The translations under genes and the position numbers were made by a program. From the NCBI RefSeq assembly GCF_010015445.1, contig NC_053132.1:32824501-32888500 (forward strand): a DNA stretch of 64,000 bases, in the 5' to 3' direction. Shown in pieces: positions 10,686 to 21,497 of the stretch; position 1 is the first letter of the stretch, and every line of letters starts with the position of its first letter. The DNA comes from Perca fluviatilis. Taxonomy: Eukaryota; Chordata; Actinopteri; Perciformes; Percidae. Below the pieces are notes generated by a model. It worked only from the letters and a program-made list of their open reading frames with translations. It was not told the DNA's origin and did no database searches.

Positions 10686-10998
10686 TAACCCCAATTTCCA
10701 CCGGCTGCGTAACAGCTGCGGAACGGCTCCTGAACGGCGGCGGAGTCATCAGGTTTCCATTAAAGTCAGTGTGTGTGTTTCCACTGGCTGCAGAACGTCT
10801 GCGTTCCGACTCCGTCCCAGCTCCGGCGGTCCCCAGCCCTCCGGAGCAGATACACAGAACTTCTATTTTTGCCGGACGCCGGAGAGCTCCGCAGTAATTC
10901 AGCACACGGCAGATAGTGTGGAACAGGAAGTCGAGCACAGAAGGCACGCAGCGGAGCTGTTCCGCAGCCGTTCTGCATCCAGTGGAAATCCAGAGTTA
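10686..10998. mobile_element. GC-rich MITE with TAAC...ATTTCCAC ends
   Basis: The left end reads TAACCCCAATTTCCACCGG; the right end inverted reads TAACTCTGGATTTCCACTGG, followed on both sides by TGC(A/G)...AACGGCTGCGGAAC-like sequence. A third related block (GTTTCCACTGGCTGCAGAAC) lies at about 10777, so the interior is partly repetitive. The element is about 313 bp, GC-rich against AT-rich flanks, and non-coding. The open frames across it on both strands are by-products of this composition. Confidence 0.6.
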
Positions 10999-11094
10999 GG
11001 CGTACTGAAACCTACACAGTATTACAACATTGCCCCCCCCACAACAATATTTATCTCTCAACCTCTGTTGTACTACAACAATCAAAAAACAAAA

Positions 11095-11640
11095 AGCTAA
11101 TTATATGAGTATCACATTAGCAGCTCCCCTATGCCTTCTTCTTTTACAAACCGATCAAATGGCCTCCAGATTTTCTCATACACTCCCAATTTGCCTCTCA
11201 ATATACAGTTTGTATATTTCAGGATATACATTTCACCATATTCTTGATCCAAGCACCAATTGTATTTGTATGTGCCTCCATTTTATTCCAGATGAGAGCT
11301 ATAGTCCTTTTTTCCTGTAGTATAGCAAAATTCAGCAACAAATTAATTTATATTCTTGGGGCTTCAGATTCCGATTTGTTAGATACACGTGCAGCTAAAT
11401 CATCTTAATCATCTCTGAATGTTCCTTTAGCCTCATTGTATTTCAAACAAAGGTCAGGTATATTACTCTTGTATTTATTCAATTTAACAGGAGTTGTGTA
11501 TGACTGCATTAGCCAATTATATTTGAGAAGCTTTAAATTAGAGTTTGCTGTTTTCTCTAATCCTTTTCTGAAATGTCCTCTTTTAAGTCCGCCCTCCATG
11601 TCTCAAGTCTAACTATCATTGTATTTTTTTAGAGCCAAAG
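11095..11640 (-). pseudogene. 3' end of an L1/Tx1-like LINE ORF2
   Basis: Minus-strand frames give KLLKYNWLMQSYTTPVKLNK, then PDLCLKYNEAKGTF. After short breaks come KRTIALIWNKME, WIKNMVKCIS and EIWRPF. This order (LLxYNxLxRxYxTP...LCxKC...GTF...KxTIAxxWK...WxxxMxxxxxxEK...WxPF) is the C-terminal ORF2 region of fish L1/Tx1-type LINEs, downstream of the reverse transcriptase. The Cys ligands and frame are damaged, and endonuclease and RT are missing: a 5'-truncated dead copy on the minus strand. The part extending to about 11780 is likely the same element. Confidence 0.6.
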
Positions 11641-11789
11641 CAATCCAGTTATATATTGATGAAATCAAACCCCTCTCATTGCAATTGTTTGTGATCATTT
11701 CTTCTAAGGATGAGAGCAACATTGCCTATTTAATGGCTTCTGAATAGAAATAACAGAAGCTTTCAGTGCTCATGATGTAAATGTTTGGT

Positions 11790-12320
11790 GACCACCCAAG
11801 AATTTAATGGAGCAAGTTTAAAATATGTGGAGAAAAGTCAGAGGCAGAACATCTTATTTTGCTTGTTTCTTATTTCCTTTCCTTTCTGTTCTTTCTATTT
11901 TTATTCTTTTAGTATCTTCACTAAGTTAAACAGGACCCCACTGCTCAGTACTAGACTGAGCAGCTTATTTAGGTGAATTAATTTTGCAGTGTGTATTACA
12001 GTTGTATAAAACAGCAAGTGAAGCTGACTTGGCCGCTCCGTGGGGACTGCAGCTAATCAGTCCTGATGCTAATACGGGCTAATAAGTTAGCATAACAAGT
12101 GGGAAAAAGAATAGCACAGACTGAATTAGCATATGGAGAGCTAATTAGCAAGCTGCTGATTAAAGGAGAGACTAAAGCAGGACTGACAGCTATATGAGGA
12201 ATTCTTGTTTAGCAGACCAGCTCAACACTGGGACAATGCTAGGACAATGAACAGACATCCATCAGACCTCTGTCAAGTTAGTTCACCACTTCTGATGTTA
12301 CACACAAAGGGTAACTTCAC
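11790..12320. other. No gene recognised
   Basis: AT-rich sequence with several GCTAATTAGC-like motifs (12060-12160). No coding or transposon-end signals. Confidence 0.45.
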
Positions 12321-12325
12321 AAAGT

Positions 12326-12374
<49 letters not shown>

Positions 12375-12386
12375 GTGTGTGTGTGT
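12326..12386 (+). repeat. (GT)n microsatellite
   Basis: GT repeats with one GC interruption near 12370. Confidence 0.95.
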
Positions 12387-12471
12387 TTTGGGGGTTAAAA
12401 AAACAATGCATAAATGTGTACTGTTTGTATACTGACCACAAAAGATAGATAGAGCCGCATTATCCATTCTG

Positions 12472-12817
12472 TCCACCCTTTGCTTTTTTATTAATAAGGG
12501 AAAAAATTCCACTAATGAACCCTGACAAAGCACACCTGTGAAGGTAAAACCATTTCAGGTGACTACCTCATGAAGCTCATTGAGAGAACACCAAGGGTTT
12601 GCAGAGTTATCAAAAAAAGCAAAGGGTGGCTACTTTGAAGAATCTAAAATATAAGACATGTTTTCAGTTATTTCACACTTTGTTGTTAAGTACATAATTC
12701 CATATGTGTTCATTCATAGTTTTGATGCCTTCAGTGAGAATCTACAATGTAAATAGTCATGAAAATAAAGAAAACGCATTGAATGAGAAGGTGTGTCCAA
12801 ACTTTTGGCCTGTACTG
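12472..12817. mobile_element. Internally deleted Tc1-family element, copy A (left-truncated)
   Basis: From CCACCCTTTGC to TTGGCCTGTACTG this is nearly identical to the right three-quarters of copy B at 15582. The right inverted end is complete (inverse of CAGTACAGGCCAAAAG) and followed by TA. The left end is missing. Both copies share the same internal join and lack transposase coding, so they belong to one non-autonomous family with long (about 200-bp) inverted arms. Confidence 0.8.
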
Positions 12818-12884
12818 TATATAGAACAGAGGAATGATTACAGATATCAAAAACTCTTCCATGAACACATGGATCATTTAACCT

Positions 12885-12915
12885 AACCTGCATGTCTTTG
12901 GACTGCAGAACAATA
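12885..12915 (-). mobile_element. DANA-type SINE scrap
   Basis: GCATGTCTTTGGACTGCAG is the inverse of the CTGCAGTCCAAAGACATGC-like block of DANA/mermaid-type fish SINEs. Only about 25-30 bases survive. Confidence 0.35.
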
Positions 12916-12919
12916 CTGG

Positions 12920-13970
12920 CACAACAATGCCCTGGCTTACTGTTTCAGGATTCTAAAGTGTTTGCTGGGAGGCAACAGTGCTAACTGGACCACTTTGGCA
13001 CAAATAAAATGAAACCTACAATAACTAGATTGTGGCAGCAGAAAAGAGTTGTGCACATGACAATGACACAATACCATGTCAAAATGATACTAAGGGATAC
13101 CACTTAAATATAAGGTGAACCTTGTAGCAACCTATTGGTTGTATACACCTCCAGCAGACACAGAGCAACATTAAAATTAGTTTGGAGTTTAGTTTGTGTC
13201 CACCTGATGCATATAAGTCCAATATCCCTTATCCTTTTATGTTCTGTTTTGGTCTTCTTCAACTGAGAAAAATATCTGTCTCTTTAGCTGCTAAATGCTC
13301 CACTATGTTCAGTTAGCTGATTGGTGCTCAGCAGGTAGTGTACAGTGGATTTATAGAGCTTTTTCATTGAAAACAGCTGCCTGCTGCTGAAAGCATTGCT
13401 GTGAGAGTGGTGAGAATGAACCTAAAACGGGTACGTTGTTGGCTGGAAATCAGAATCATTAAGCTGAAAGAGGCTAAAAAGCTCCATAGAGCTGAGGGGA
13501 ACTAGATAGTTGGGATAGTTCTCTGTGGATTCATCACTACAAGTGAAACTGTTCATGATACACATAGTCATTTCATCTATTATTAATATAAAAGTATTGA
13601 TTAGAGCTGCTTTAAAGAATTTGTCTCTGCAAATATTCATCATATACAGTACATATACAGTCACTATGCTAGCACAAAGCAACAGTTCCATATTGCACTC
13701 AAACTATTACTTATGCAGTCTGCATTTCATTACGTTGATTCATAGATTTTTGCAACCAAATGAAAACAGAACATGTGCTCACCGTTCGACACGTGAGGTT
13801 AAGACGGAGATGAATGAAATAAAGGAATTTATTTTAACAAGTTCAAATCTGTAATCTATGATTGCAAATAGCTAAATGACATCTCAAACTTAAAAATACT
13901 CTACCAGAGAAGTAGACTGGGCATATCTGCCTGCCCAAGGTGTATCAACATGCCACAACCTGAGCACTGG
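12920..13970. other. No gene recognised
   Basis: A minus-strand frame (13422-13691) and its plus shadow (13525-13854) are open by low GC content. Neither has a recognised domain or good splice flanks. Confidence 0.45.
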
Positions 13971-13976
13971 GTGACC

Positions 13977-14085
<109 letters not shown>

Positions 14086-14395
14086 CAGTGAATGAGACCA
14101 TGCTTTTATATCCAAAAGTGAGCTGTTACAGAATGCAATGAGACTGATATAACTTCAAACAAAAGTATGTCTGTGAAAAACATGAGGTAAATCTGCAGCT
14201 GTCAAGGAGGGAAACACTACTATCTGAGTTGCCCTTTCCTCTCAGTACCCATTCATCAACATCAGTGACATGGCGAAACAAGAACGATTTCATATCTGAA
14301 AATGTAATCTACCTCCAAGCGTGTGTTCAATTTTTAGCAGTGCATACAAAGCACCTGACTCAAAAGTGTATGCATACAGCAGCATACGAGCAGGC

Positions 14396-14401
<6 letters not shown>

Positions 14402-14484
<83 letters not shown>
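14402..14484 (+). repeat. (CA)n microsatellite, 83 bp
   Basis: Uninterrupted CA dinucleotides. Confidence 0.95.
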
Positions 14485-14488
<4 letters not shown>

Positions 14489-14879
14489 GAATGAAGATCA
14501 TATATTTTTCAGGACATATAGCACTTTCAGGCCAAGATGAGACTTTTTAATGGAAGATGACAGTTAAAGGGACTGTGTAGTTATGAATCAATGAGTCTTG
14601 AAGGGCAGATGGCACAAGATGTCCTCTGCAAGGTGCATCTAGACTAACAATATGACCAGAGATCCTTTTATGTCAACAGCTTCAAATGATTTACTAAGTG
14701 AAGTCTGAGGTTCGACCTTGGTCTTCAAGTTTTTTGACTTAAAAGCCTCTTGTTTTCAGATATATAGTATGTTTAATCAGTATCTTATTTGAGTATGTAA
14801 TGATGCATTTCCTATACTTTCACCCATGACTGTACCACAGTAATACATCTGATAATTTCTTAAGGTCTACTAGCTTTTT

Positions 14880-15504
14880 ATGTGTTACACTTTTTTACAA
14901 TCACTTTGGCACTAATTTCAGAACCTTTTTTCAAAACTCTAGACACAAAACTCACAACCAATGATCAAAATGCACATTTTTCAAAACTCTAACACTTTGT
15001 TCAATTGCTTGGATACAATACACATAAACCTAAGATCATTTGTTCATTTAACAAAGATCACCTGTTCAATATGACACAACTTAACATCAAAGTACTACTA
15101 TTTCAAAAAGCAATTCACACATTACATTTCAGATGATTGTCTATTCATTTCATTACAATCATCTAACTATCAATCAATACAACTGCTCAAAATGATAAGT
15201 AACTGTTGCATATGCATAGTTGTATGGAAAAAAACCCAATATTCCATGTTTAGATCATGAAAGTTTCAAGATAACGAGATTCATTGTCACCAGTTAGTGG
15301 AGCATGAACCAATTAGAATACATTATCTATGGTTGTAATATTTCATCATCCTTCTTTAATGTAATGTACTACTGTTTATCAGACACTGTTTCTATGGTCC
15401 CATGTACCACCTTTGAGACTATTTACAGTATTGACAGTACTGCACTGTATGCATGCAGGCCCTTGGAATTGCTGGTCCAATTCTGCCAACTCGTTACTGA
15501 TGAT

Positions 15505-15506
<2 letters not shown>
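14880..15506 (+). mobile_element. Decayed mariner-like element, 5' part
   Basis: AT-rich sequence with repeated TTCAAAACTCTA(A/G)ACAC motifs (14930-15000) that I associate with the ends of an IS630/Tc1-mariner family common in fish. It continues after the Tc1 insertion at 16059, where a transposase C-terminus is readable. The left terminus is probably near 14885 but no duplication was confirmed. Confidence 0.4.

Positions 15507-15581
<75 letters not shown>
15507..15581 (+). repeat. (AT)n microsatellite flanking a Tc1 insertion
   Basis: About 37 AT units end exactly at the TA target of the Tc1 element at 15582. A shorter TATATATATA stretch follows its other end (16057-16067). Confidence 0.95.
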
Positions 15582-15584
<3 letters not shown>

Positions 15585-16056
15585 TACAGGCCAAAAGTTT
15601 GGACACACCTTCTCATTCAATGCGTTTCCTTTTATTTTTAGAACTATTTGCATTGTAGATTCTCACTGCAGGCATCATAACTATGAATGAACACATGTGG
15701 AATTATGTACTTAACAAAAAAGTGTGAAATAACTGAAAACATGTCTTATATTCCAGTTTCTTCAAAGTAGCCACCCTTTGCTTTTTTATTAATAAGGGAA
15801 AAAATTCCACTAATGAACCCTGACAAAGCACACCTGTGAAGGTAAAACCATTTCAGGTGACTACCTCATGAAGCTCATTGAGAGAACACCAAGGGTTTGC
15901 AGCGCTATCAAAAAAGCAAAGGGTGGCTACTTTGAAGAATCTAAAATATAAGACATGTTTTCAGTTATTTCACACTTTTTTGTTAAGTACATAATTCCAT
16001 GTGTTCATTCAAAGTTTTGTCCAGCTATGGTGTGTCCAAACTTTTGGCCTGTACTG
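15582..16056. mobile_element. Non-autonomous Tc1 element, copy B (complete)
   Basis: The left end CAGTACAGGCCAAAAGTTTG and the right end (its inverse) are flanked by TA on each side, the Tc1/mariner target. The arms extend about 200 bp each and read the same through GGACACACCTTC, TTCAAAGTAGCCACCC and neighbouring sequence. The core (about 15780-15900) lacks any transposase. The element is 475 bp. Confidence 0.9.
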
Positions 16057-16058
16057 TA

Positions 16059-16187
16059 TATATATATACTCATACCATATTGTTCGCCCAAAGGTTTTTT
16101 CCAAGATGTTTGGCTAATTGCAATGTAGATGAGAACCTGTGGCCAAATCAACAAGACAGAGTTGATGAAGATGTAGAAGTACAGTAA
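16059..16187 (+). pseudogene. C-terminal fragment of a mariner/IS630-type transposase
   Basis: Plus frame 16069-16187 reads HTILFAQRFFPRCLANCNVD then ENLWPNQQDRVDEDVEVQ and a stop. It resembles the C-terminal tail (RHARRFFPRCIAREDI...DVDENLWPNRQERLD) that I recall from a fish IS630-type transposase. The catalytic triad is not visible. The upstream part is displaced by the (AT)n tract and Tc1 copy B, so this is a dead copy split by a later insertion. Confidence 0.5.
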
Positions 16188-16189
16188 TC

Positions 16190-16650
16190 ACTTCTTTGTT
16201 TTGCTTTTTAAAGTACAAGCAAGTTGAGCAACACTGCATTAGATGTTTTACAGTACTGTCTTTTCTATTTCCTAGTTATTTATTTTTGCTTTGATTCAAA
16301 TAAACCCATGTTGTGATCATACTGTATTGTTTTTCATCAATACATTTCAGATTTTGTTCAATGATTCCACTGTGTCTGTAGTATTCTCTCTACTACTGCA
16401 GTACTTTTACAGTGATGTAGTTACATGTAGTACCATAATGAAACATGTATCACCTATTTTGTACTACAATATTTAATGATTGTAAGAACGATGACACAGT
16501 GTAACTATGTGTAGCTTGTGTGTGGGTGATCTAAAGTAATGTTTCAATGGTATTTCATCATCAATTAGTTTTTTGAACCAATGATTGTGCAAGTGCAATA
16601 TTTCTTTAAAGATATGAATGCAAAATGCAATGTTTTGAACACTGGACAGC
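16190..16650 (+). other. AT-rich flank, probably 3' part of the mariner-like element
   Basis: AT-rich, with polyadenylation-like AATAAA at 16300-16305. No inverted end was found to fix the right limit. Confidence 0.3.
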
Positions 16651-16743
16651 CTGTGTTACAAGTGATGACCGTTGTGAGTTTTGTCATGGCCCTTGTGTCT
16701 GATACCGAGATACAGGGCGCTCACATGCACTAACATGCACACG

Positions 16744-16949
16744 CGGCCGTGTTTTTTTTTTTTTTTTAAAGATAATTTATAAGGGCATTTTAGGCCTTTA
16801 TTTTCATAGGACAGCTGAAAACATGAAAGGGGAGAGAGAGGGGGAATGACCACAGGGCGGAGTGGAAACCGCAGTCGCTGCGTCAAGGAGTAGACCTCTA
16901 TATACTGTATGGGCGCGTGCCCTACCAGGTGAGCTACCCAGGTGCCCGA
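16744..16949 (-). mobile_element. tRNA-derived SINE with poly(A) tail
   Basis: On the minus strand the element begins GGGCACCTGGGTAGCTCACC, a tRNA-like A box, followed by the CCTGTGGTCATTCCCCCTCT body and TTTTCAGCTGTCCTATGAAA, then AATAAAGGCCTAAAATGCCC, ending in a poly(A) tail that appears as T-rich plus-strand DNA at 16750-16767. It is the same family as the shorter copy at 35700. The RNA polymerase III B box has decayed. Confidence 0.85.
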
Positions 16950-16989
16950 TGTTGTTGTGTTTGTTGACTTGGTTTGTGTTGACACACTG

Positions 16990-18370
16990 TTTAAATACTG
17001 TATATTGTGTATCTAGGCCTGAGCAGTTTCTGGCTCTTGTGATGATCACACACAAGAGACTCCAAGCTGGAATGATGGCATTGTGATTTTGTATCCCTTT
17101 TTTGATACGTTCACAACTGTAAAAACACACATAAAGCAGAGCTTAGTGTTCCCTGCACTGTAGTTTGAGTTGTTCAAACACTGTTGACTGTATTGGGCAA
17201 TAGACTTTCCATTAAAACCTTTTGCATAACCATCAAAGTGTTGCATGGAAGACTAGACGTTGAACAAATTTTCAATATGACCTTTTCCGAAGGCCAGTAT
17301 TCCAATAAATACTAATTTCCTGTTGATTTAATTAGCGCCTGGAGGAATTTGTCTTCATTTATTATTGAGTAAAAACAGGAGAAACTCTATGGTCTGCCAT
17401 TATAATGGATTTATTATGGGTGGGGGAGGGGTTGGATGGGGGTTGTCTGGCTATTATTTATTAAGCAGTCCTTTAATTGTGCTGAAACCACCCGCTGACG
17501 TGTGCAACACTAAAGGAGAGGGGTATAGTGGCAGATTCTACCCATAGACTTCCACAGATAGGGACAGGCTGGCTCAGTGGAGAGGTGTGAGGGATGCTAT
17601 GACAGACCTCTGTGTAAAAAGAAATGTGGCTGAAGCCATTAACAGGCATATGGAGAATACAAACCTGTTTAAGTGAATATAAAGGATGGTTGCCTGTCTT
17701 ATTGTGTACTACATACCCAGCAATTTATAATATTTGTATTAAACTAAAATTTAATTATTTTAAGTGTTGTATAACAGATGATATGATTCGGATTGATATT
17801 TAACCTCTCACTAAAAATCCATTGTATGAGAGAAAATAGCAACCCTATAGCAGAACTAGACAAGGCGAGTCACAAAATTGACTCCTGGAATACATTGAAC
17901 TTCACCAATCATTGACCAATCATCGGACCACTTTCCACCACAGAGCAACTGCTGATTCTCAGAGTTAAACCGTGGCTCCTTGGGTTTCACTCTCCCAACC
18001 AACCTGGCTTCCATATTTCATGTTGCATTTGCTTTTAAAACAGTCCTCCCTATTTTGTTAAGTTGACCCTTGTATGGAAGCCAAAGCAATTTGCTGCTTT
18101 GGCTGCCCCATTATTCATCAGGAGTGTAAATGACTGGGGCCCTATAGGGGAGGGTCCCTGCGTTGCATTGCTTGCAATTTAATGTTAAAACAAGCAGACT
18201 GACCAGTAGTTCCCTTCTGGGAAAGACTAACACAAACATTAGCTTTGTTGTGGGAATCAAATGATGACCTTTCCCCAAGCCCAACCCCCCCAATTCAGTC
18301 ACCAGCTCTGCGGTTATGTTGCCTCTAAAGGCACTGATAAAAGACAATTTATAAAACGCTTGATATCACC
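16990..18370. other. No gene recognised
   Basis: Includes a G-rich run (17417-17440) and an AT-rich block (17290-17370) with homeodomain-like TAATTAG sites. No coding signals with domains. Confidence 0.45.
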
Positions 18371-18384
18371 TCTCCTTTGGACCT

Positions 18385-19040
18385 TTTGACCTGTCTCTCT
18401 CTTAATTCCTTTGACACACTGAGCTGCTCTCTCCTCTCCCTTTCTATTACCATTTGTGTGCATCCCGTCTCAGAAATGCTTGTTATTAATCCTAGCTTCT
18501 GGGGAGTTTACTCCCCAGAGTCCTTATGTTTTTTCCCCAGCGTATTTCCTTGGAGAACGTTGGCACCAAGATCCTGGTTGCAGCTGTCGCCGTGGTCCTG
18601 CTGCACTCCCTGCTGAGCTCAGCGGTGCCCTGCAATGTCATCCTGCGTCCTGCTGAACCCTGCAGCTTCCTGCTACGTCCATCCATGCTCTGCTGGGCCA
18701 CGCTACATCCTGTAACGCCCTGCAGCGCCCTGATATGACATGAACTACTACGACTACCATTTGAAGTCACTGTTCCATTATTAATGTGACTATTATCGCC
18801 ACTGTTCATCGCATCCCCAACCGGCACCGTCAGACATCGCCTACCAAGAGCCTGGGTCTGTCCCAGGTTTCTTCCCAAGAGGGAGTTTTTCCTCGCCACT
18901 GTCGCACTGCTTGCTCTTGAGGGAATTACTGGAATTGTTGGGGCTTTGTAAATTAGTGTGGTCTAGACCTACTCTATCTGTAAAGTGTCTTGAGATAACT
19001 CGTGTTATGATTTGATACTATAAATAAAATTAATACAATT
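18385..19040 (+). mobile_element. Retroelement 3' region ending in the teleost TGTCTTGAGATAAC tail
   Basis: The plus strand runs through AGCCTGGGTCTGTCCCAGGT, GGGAGTTTTTCCTCGCCACT, GAGGGAATTACTGGAATTG and TAAAGTGTCTTGAGATAACT, ending in an A-rich AATAAAATTAATAC tail. I remember this as the 3' end of a very common teleost LINE/SINE family. It is non-coding and polarised opposite to the L2 ORFs that follow. The tail is where the cognate reverse transcriptase would prime. Confidence 0.65.
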
Positions 19041-19181
19041 AGAGGTAGCCTGTTCGGGCTTGGAACTCTCCCCTGCTGGATCGGGCTGTGCTGGCCTGCC
19101 TCCTTCTACTTTTGTTATATTATTATTCTGACGACTATGAAGAGAAGCAGGTGGGCCTGGTTAGGTGGACGCTGCAACTCC

Positions 19182-19435
19182 TCACTCCCTAACTATAAGC
19201 TTTATCAAATAGGAGAGTTTTAAGTTCATTCTTAAATGTGGTTCGAGGGTGGTTTTTTTCAGAAGAGGTTTTATCACAGCTATTTTAAATGACTGGGGTA
19301 CATAACCTGTTAATAAGGACATATTGATCATATCTAGTAATGAAGTGTTATCCACGGATAACGCTTCTTTGAGTAGTCTCATTGGGATGGGGTCTAAGAG
19401 ACAGGTAGATGGCTTAACTGAGGATATCTTTAACA
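19182..19435 (-). pseudogene. L2 reverse transcriptase, N-terminal part
   Basis: Minus-strand frame: KISSVKPSTCLLDPIPMRLL, then NMSLLTGYVPQSFKIAVIKP and LLKKTTLEP. This is the RT palm/finger entry (SSxKxSTCxLDPIPTxLLKE...NxSLxxGxVPxxFKxAxVxPLLKK), which in an intact element precedes the NYRPISNLP and YADD motifs. After LEPHLRMNLK the frame diverges and ends. The upstream coding is separated by the MITE at 19440-19961. Confidence 0.8.
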
Positions 19436-19439
19436 TTAA

Positions 19440-19961
19440 AGGTCCCATGGCATGAAAATTTCACTTTATGAGGTTTTTTAACATTAATATGCGTTCCCCC
19501 AGCCTGCCTATGGTCCCCAATTGGCTTGAAATGGTGATAGGTGTAAACCGAGCCGTGAGTATCCTGCTCTGCCTTTGAGAAAATGAAAGCTCAGATGGGC
19601 CGTTCTGGAATCTTGCTTGTTATGAGGTCATAACAAGTTACCTCCCCTTTCTCTGCTTTGCCCGCCCAGAGAATTTGGCCAACCCATGAGAGAGAGGCAT
19701 CATGGCTTTCAAAGGAGCAAAGTGGCAGTTGGTCAAGGCCCCACCCCCACCCCCACCCTCCACCTTGCCCCTCCCTCTCTCCTCCTCAATAGCTACAGGC
19801 ACAGAAATGGCACATCCTAAGGAAATCTCATTGTGGGACTGGCTCTAGTGGTTGTAATTCTGCACCAAGGCTGAATTTCGGGAAAGAGACTTCAGATACA
19901 GTATTAGGGGACCACTAAGGTCTATAGAAAAGCATCCAAAAAGCACCATGTCATGGGACCT
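19440..19961. mobile_element. piggyBac-type MITE (TTAA) inserted in the LINE
   Basis: The ends AGGTCCCATGGCATG and (inverted) AGGTCCCATGACATG are flanked on both sides by TTAA (19436-19439 and 19962-19965), the piggyBac target. The 522-bp interior is non-coding, with a C-rich run (19740-19770). It interrupts the L2 coding strand upstream of the RT entry motif, so it is younger than the LINE. Confidence 0.9.
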
Positions 19962-19998
19962 TTAATTGTTGAAGGTCTATAGGACAAAAGCAGTCTAA

Positions 19999-20556
19999 CT
20001 ATATGTTGGGAATAGTCGTTCTTTCTAGCGTTCCAGCGTTTAAAGATGAACCGTTAGAAGTTGAGGGCAAAAGGTGATAGATTTTATCTCTAATTGTTAT
20101 AATTTTATCATTAAAGAAGCTCATGAAGTCGTCACTACTCAGAGCTAGAGGAATAGATGGCTCAGTAGAGCTGTGGCTATCTGTCAGCCTGGCTACAGTG
20201 CTGAAAAGAAACCTTGGGTTGTTCTTATTTTCTTCTATTAGTGATGAGTAATAGTCTGATCTGGCCTTTCCTAGGGCCTTCCTATACGTTTTGAGACTTT
20301 CTTGCCAATCCAAAAGAGATTCTTCCACTTTGGTGGAGCGCCATTTACTTTCGCGGTTTCGCGAGATTTGTTTTAATTTGCGAGTTTGGGAGTTATACCA
20401 AGGTGCAAGTTTCCTTTGCTTCATCTTCTTCTTTTTGAGGGGAGCAACAGAGTCTAAAGTCGTCCATAGGCAGGTCGTAGCACCGTCTACAAATGTATCA
20501 ATATGAGAGGGACTGAGGTTAACATACAGGTCCTCTGTTATGTTAAGGCATGACAT
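19999..20556 (-). pseudogene. L2 LINE ORF2 linker between endonuclease and RT
   Basis: A 185-codon minus frame contains the characteristic KLAPWYNSQTRKLKQISRN, the helical RKALGKARSDYYSSLIEENK and NNPRFLFSTVARLTD, then DDFMSFFNDKIITIRDKI. This segment of L2/CR1-type ORF2 joins the endonuclease to the RT. The conserved APWYN...R...E..W, (Y)YS..I....N.P..LF and F..F(F).DKI..IR motifs are intact. A stop near 20000 ends the frame shortly before the MITE. Confidence 0.85.
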
Positions 20557-20650
20557 AGAGTCAAATGCTGTTGGAATATCTTCCTTAAATTTAGCTATAG
20601 CACTGTCAGATAGGCATCTAGTGTAGAAGCTTTTATCTAATTTAGTATAG

Positions 20651-21300
20651 TCAGGTAGTAAGATGATCTGATAATACCGAATTCTGCGGAAATATTATTA
20701 AATCCTCAATTTCAATACCATATGCCAGCATAAGGTCGATTGTGTGGTTAAAACAGTGCGTCACCTTGTGCACACTCTGACTGAAACCGATTGAATCTAA
20801 TAATGACTTGAAAGCAGTACTAAGGCTGTCATTGTCAACATCCACAGGGATATTAAAATCACCTACAATAAGTACTTTGTCTGATTTAAGGACTAAACAT
20901 GATAAAAACTCTGAGAATTCAGAATACGGACCTGGAGCCCTGTAAATAACAACGAATATAATTGGCTGTAATGTTTTCCATTTAGGATGTTGAAGATTAA
21001 GAACAAGACTCTCAAACGAGTTATAATTTAGTTTAGGTTTAGGGTTAATTAACAGGCTTGAATCAAAGATGGCTGCAACTCCCCCTCCTCGGCCTGAGCC
21101 TCTAGGAATTTGAGTATTAATATGACTGGGAGGAGTGGCTTCATTTAGACTGACATATTCTTCCTGGCCCAGCCAGGTTTCAGTAAGACAAAATAAATCA
21201 ATTTTATTATTTGATATCAAATCGTTTACCAATACTGCTTTAGAAGACAGAGATCTAATATTTAATAGTCCACATCTAATTTTCCTATTTTTTTCTATTG
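20651..21300 (-). pseudogene. L2 LINE AP-type endonuclease domain
   Basis: Minus frame with RCGLLNIRSLSSKAVLVNDL at the start, DLFCLTETWL (metal-binding E), GRGGGVAAIF, IIFVVIYRAPG, VLIVGDFNIPVDVDND (catalytic D-N), THCFNHTIDLML and SVLSDHL (catalytic SDH). All signature blocks of the apurinic-like endonuclease that nicks target DNA for reverse transcription are present. The frame is lost just after SDHLTT, before the linker at 20556, indicating a frameshift or short deletion. The Met at 21232 is internal; homologous sequence continues upstream. Confidence 0.9.
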
Positions 21301-21497
21301 TTGCAGTCGTTTTAATTCCAATTAGGTTGTTAAGTATAGCGCATTTTTTTGTTTACCTTTGATTTAACCAATCTGAGCCGGGGGACAGACACCGTGCTTA
21401 TTAGACTATGAGTGGGCGACTGCTCCAACGGAAGCACAGAGGGACGCATTGCACTGCACCTCTGATTACTAATATCAAACTTGGGTTGTCATGGTTT

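Noticed and set aside
10639..11100. 153-codon plus frame over the GC-rich MITE
   Set aside because: It runs through both inverted ends of a MITE, with a minus-strand mirror frame. It is an artefact of the repeat.
18492..18899. 135-codon minus frame and two plus frames over the retroelement tail
   Set aside because: They lie within a non-coding repeat 3' region of balanced composition.
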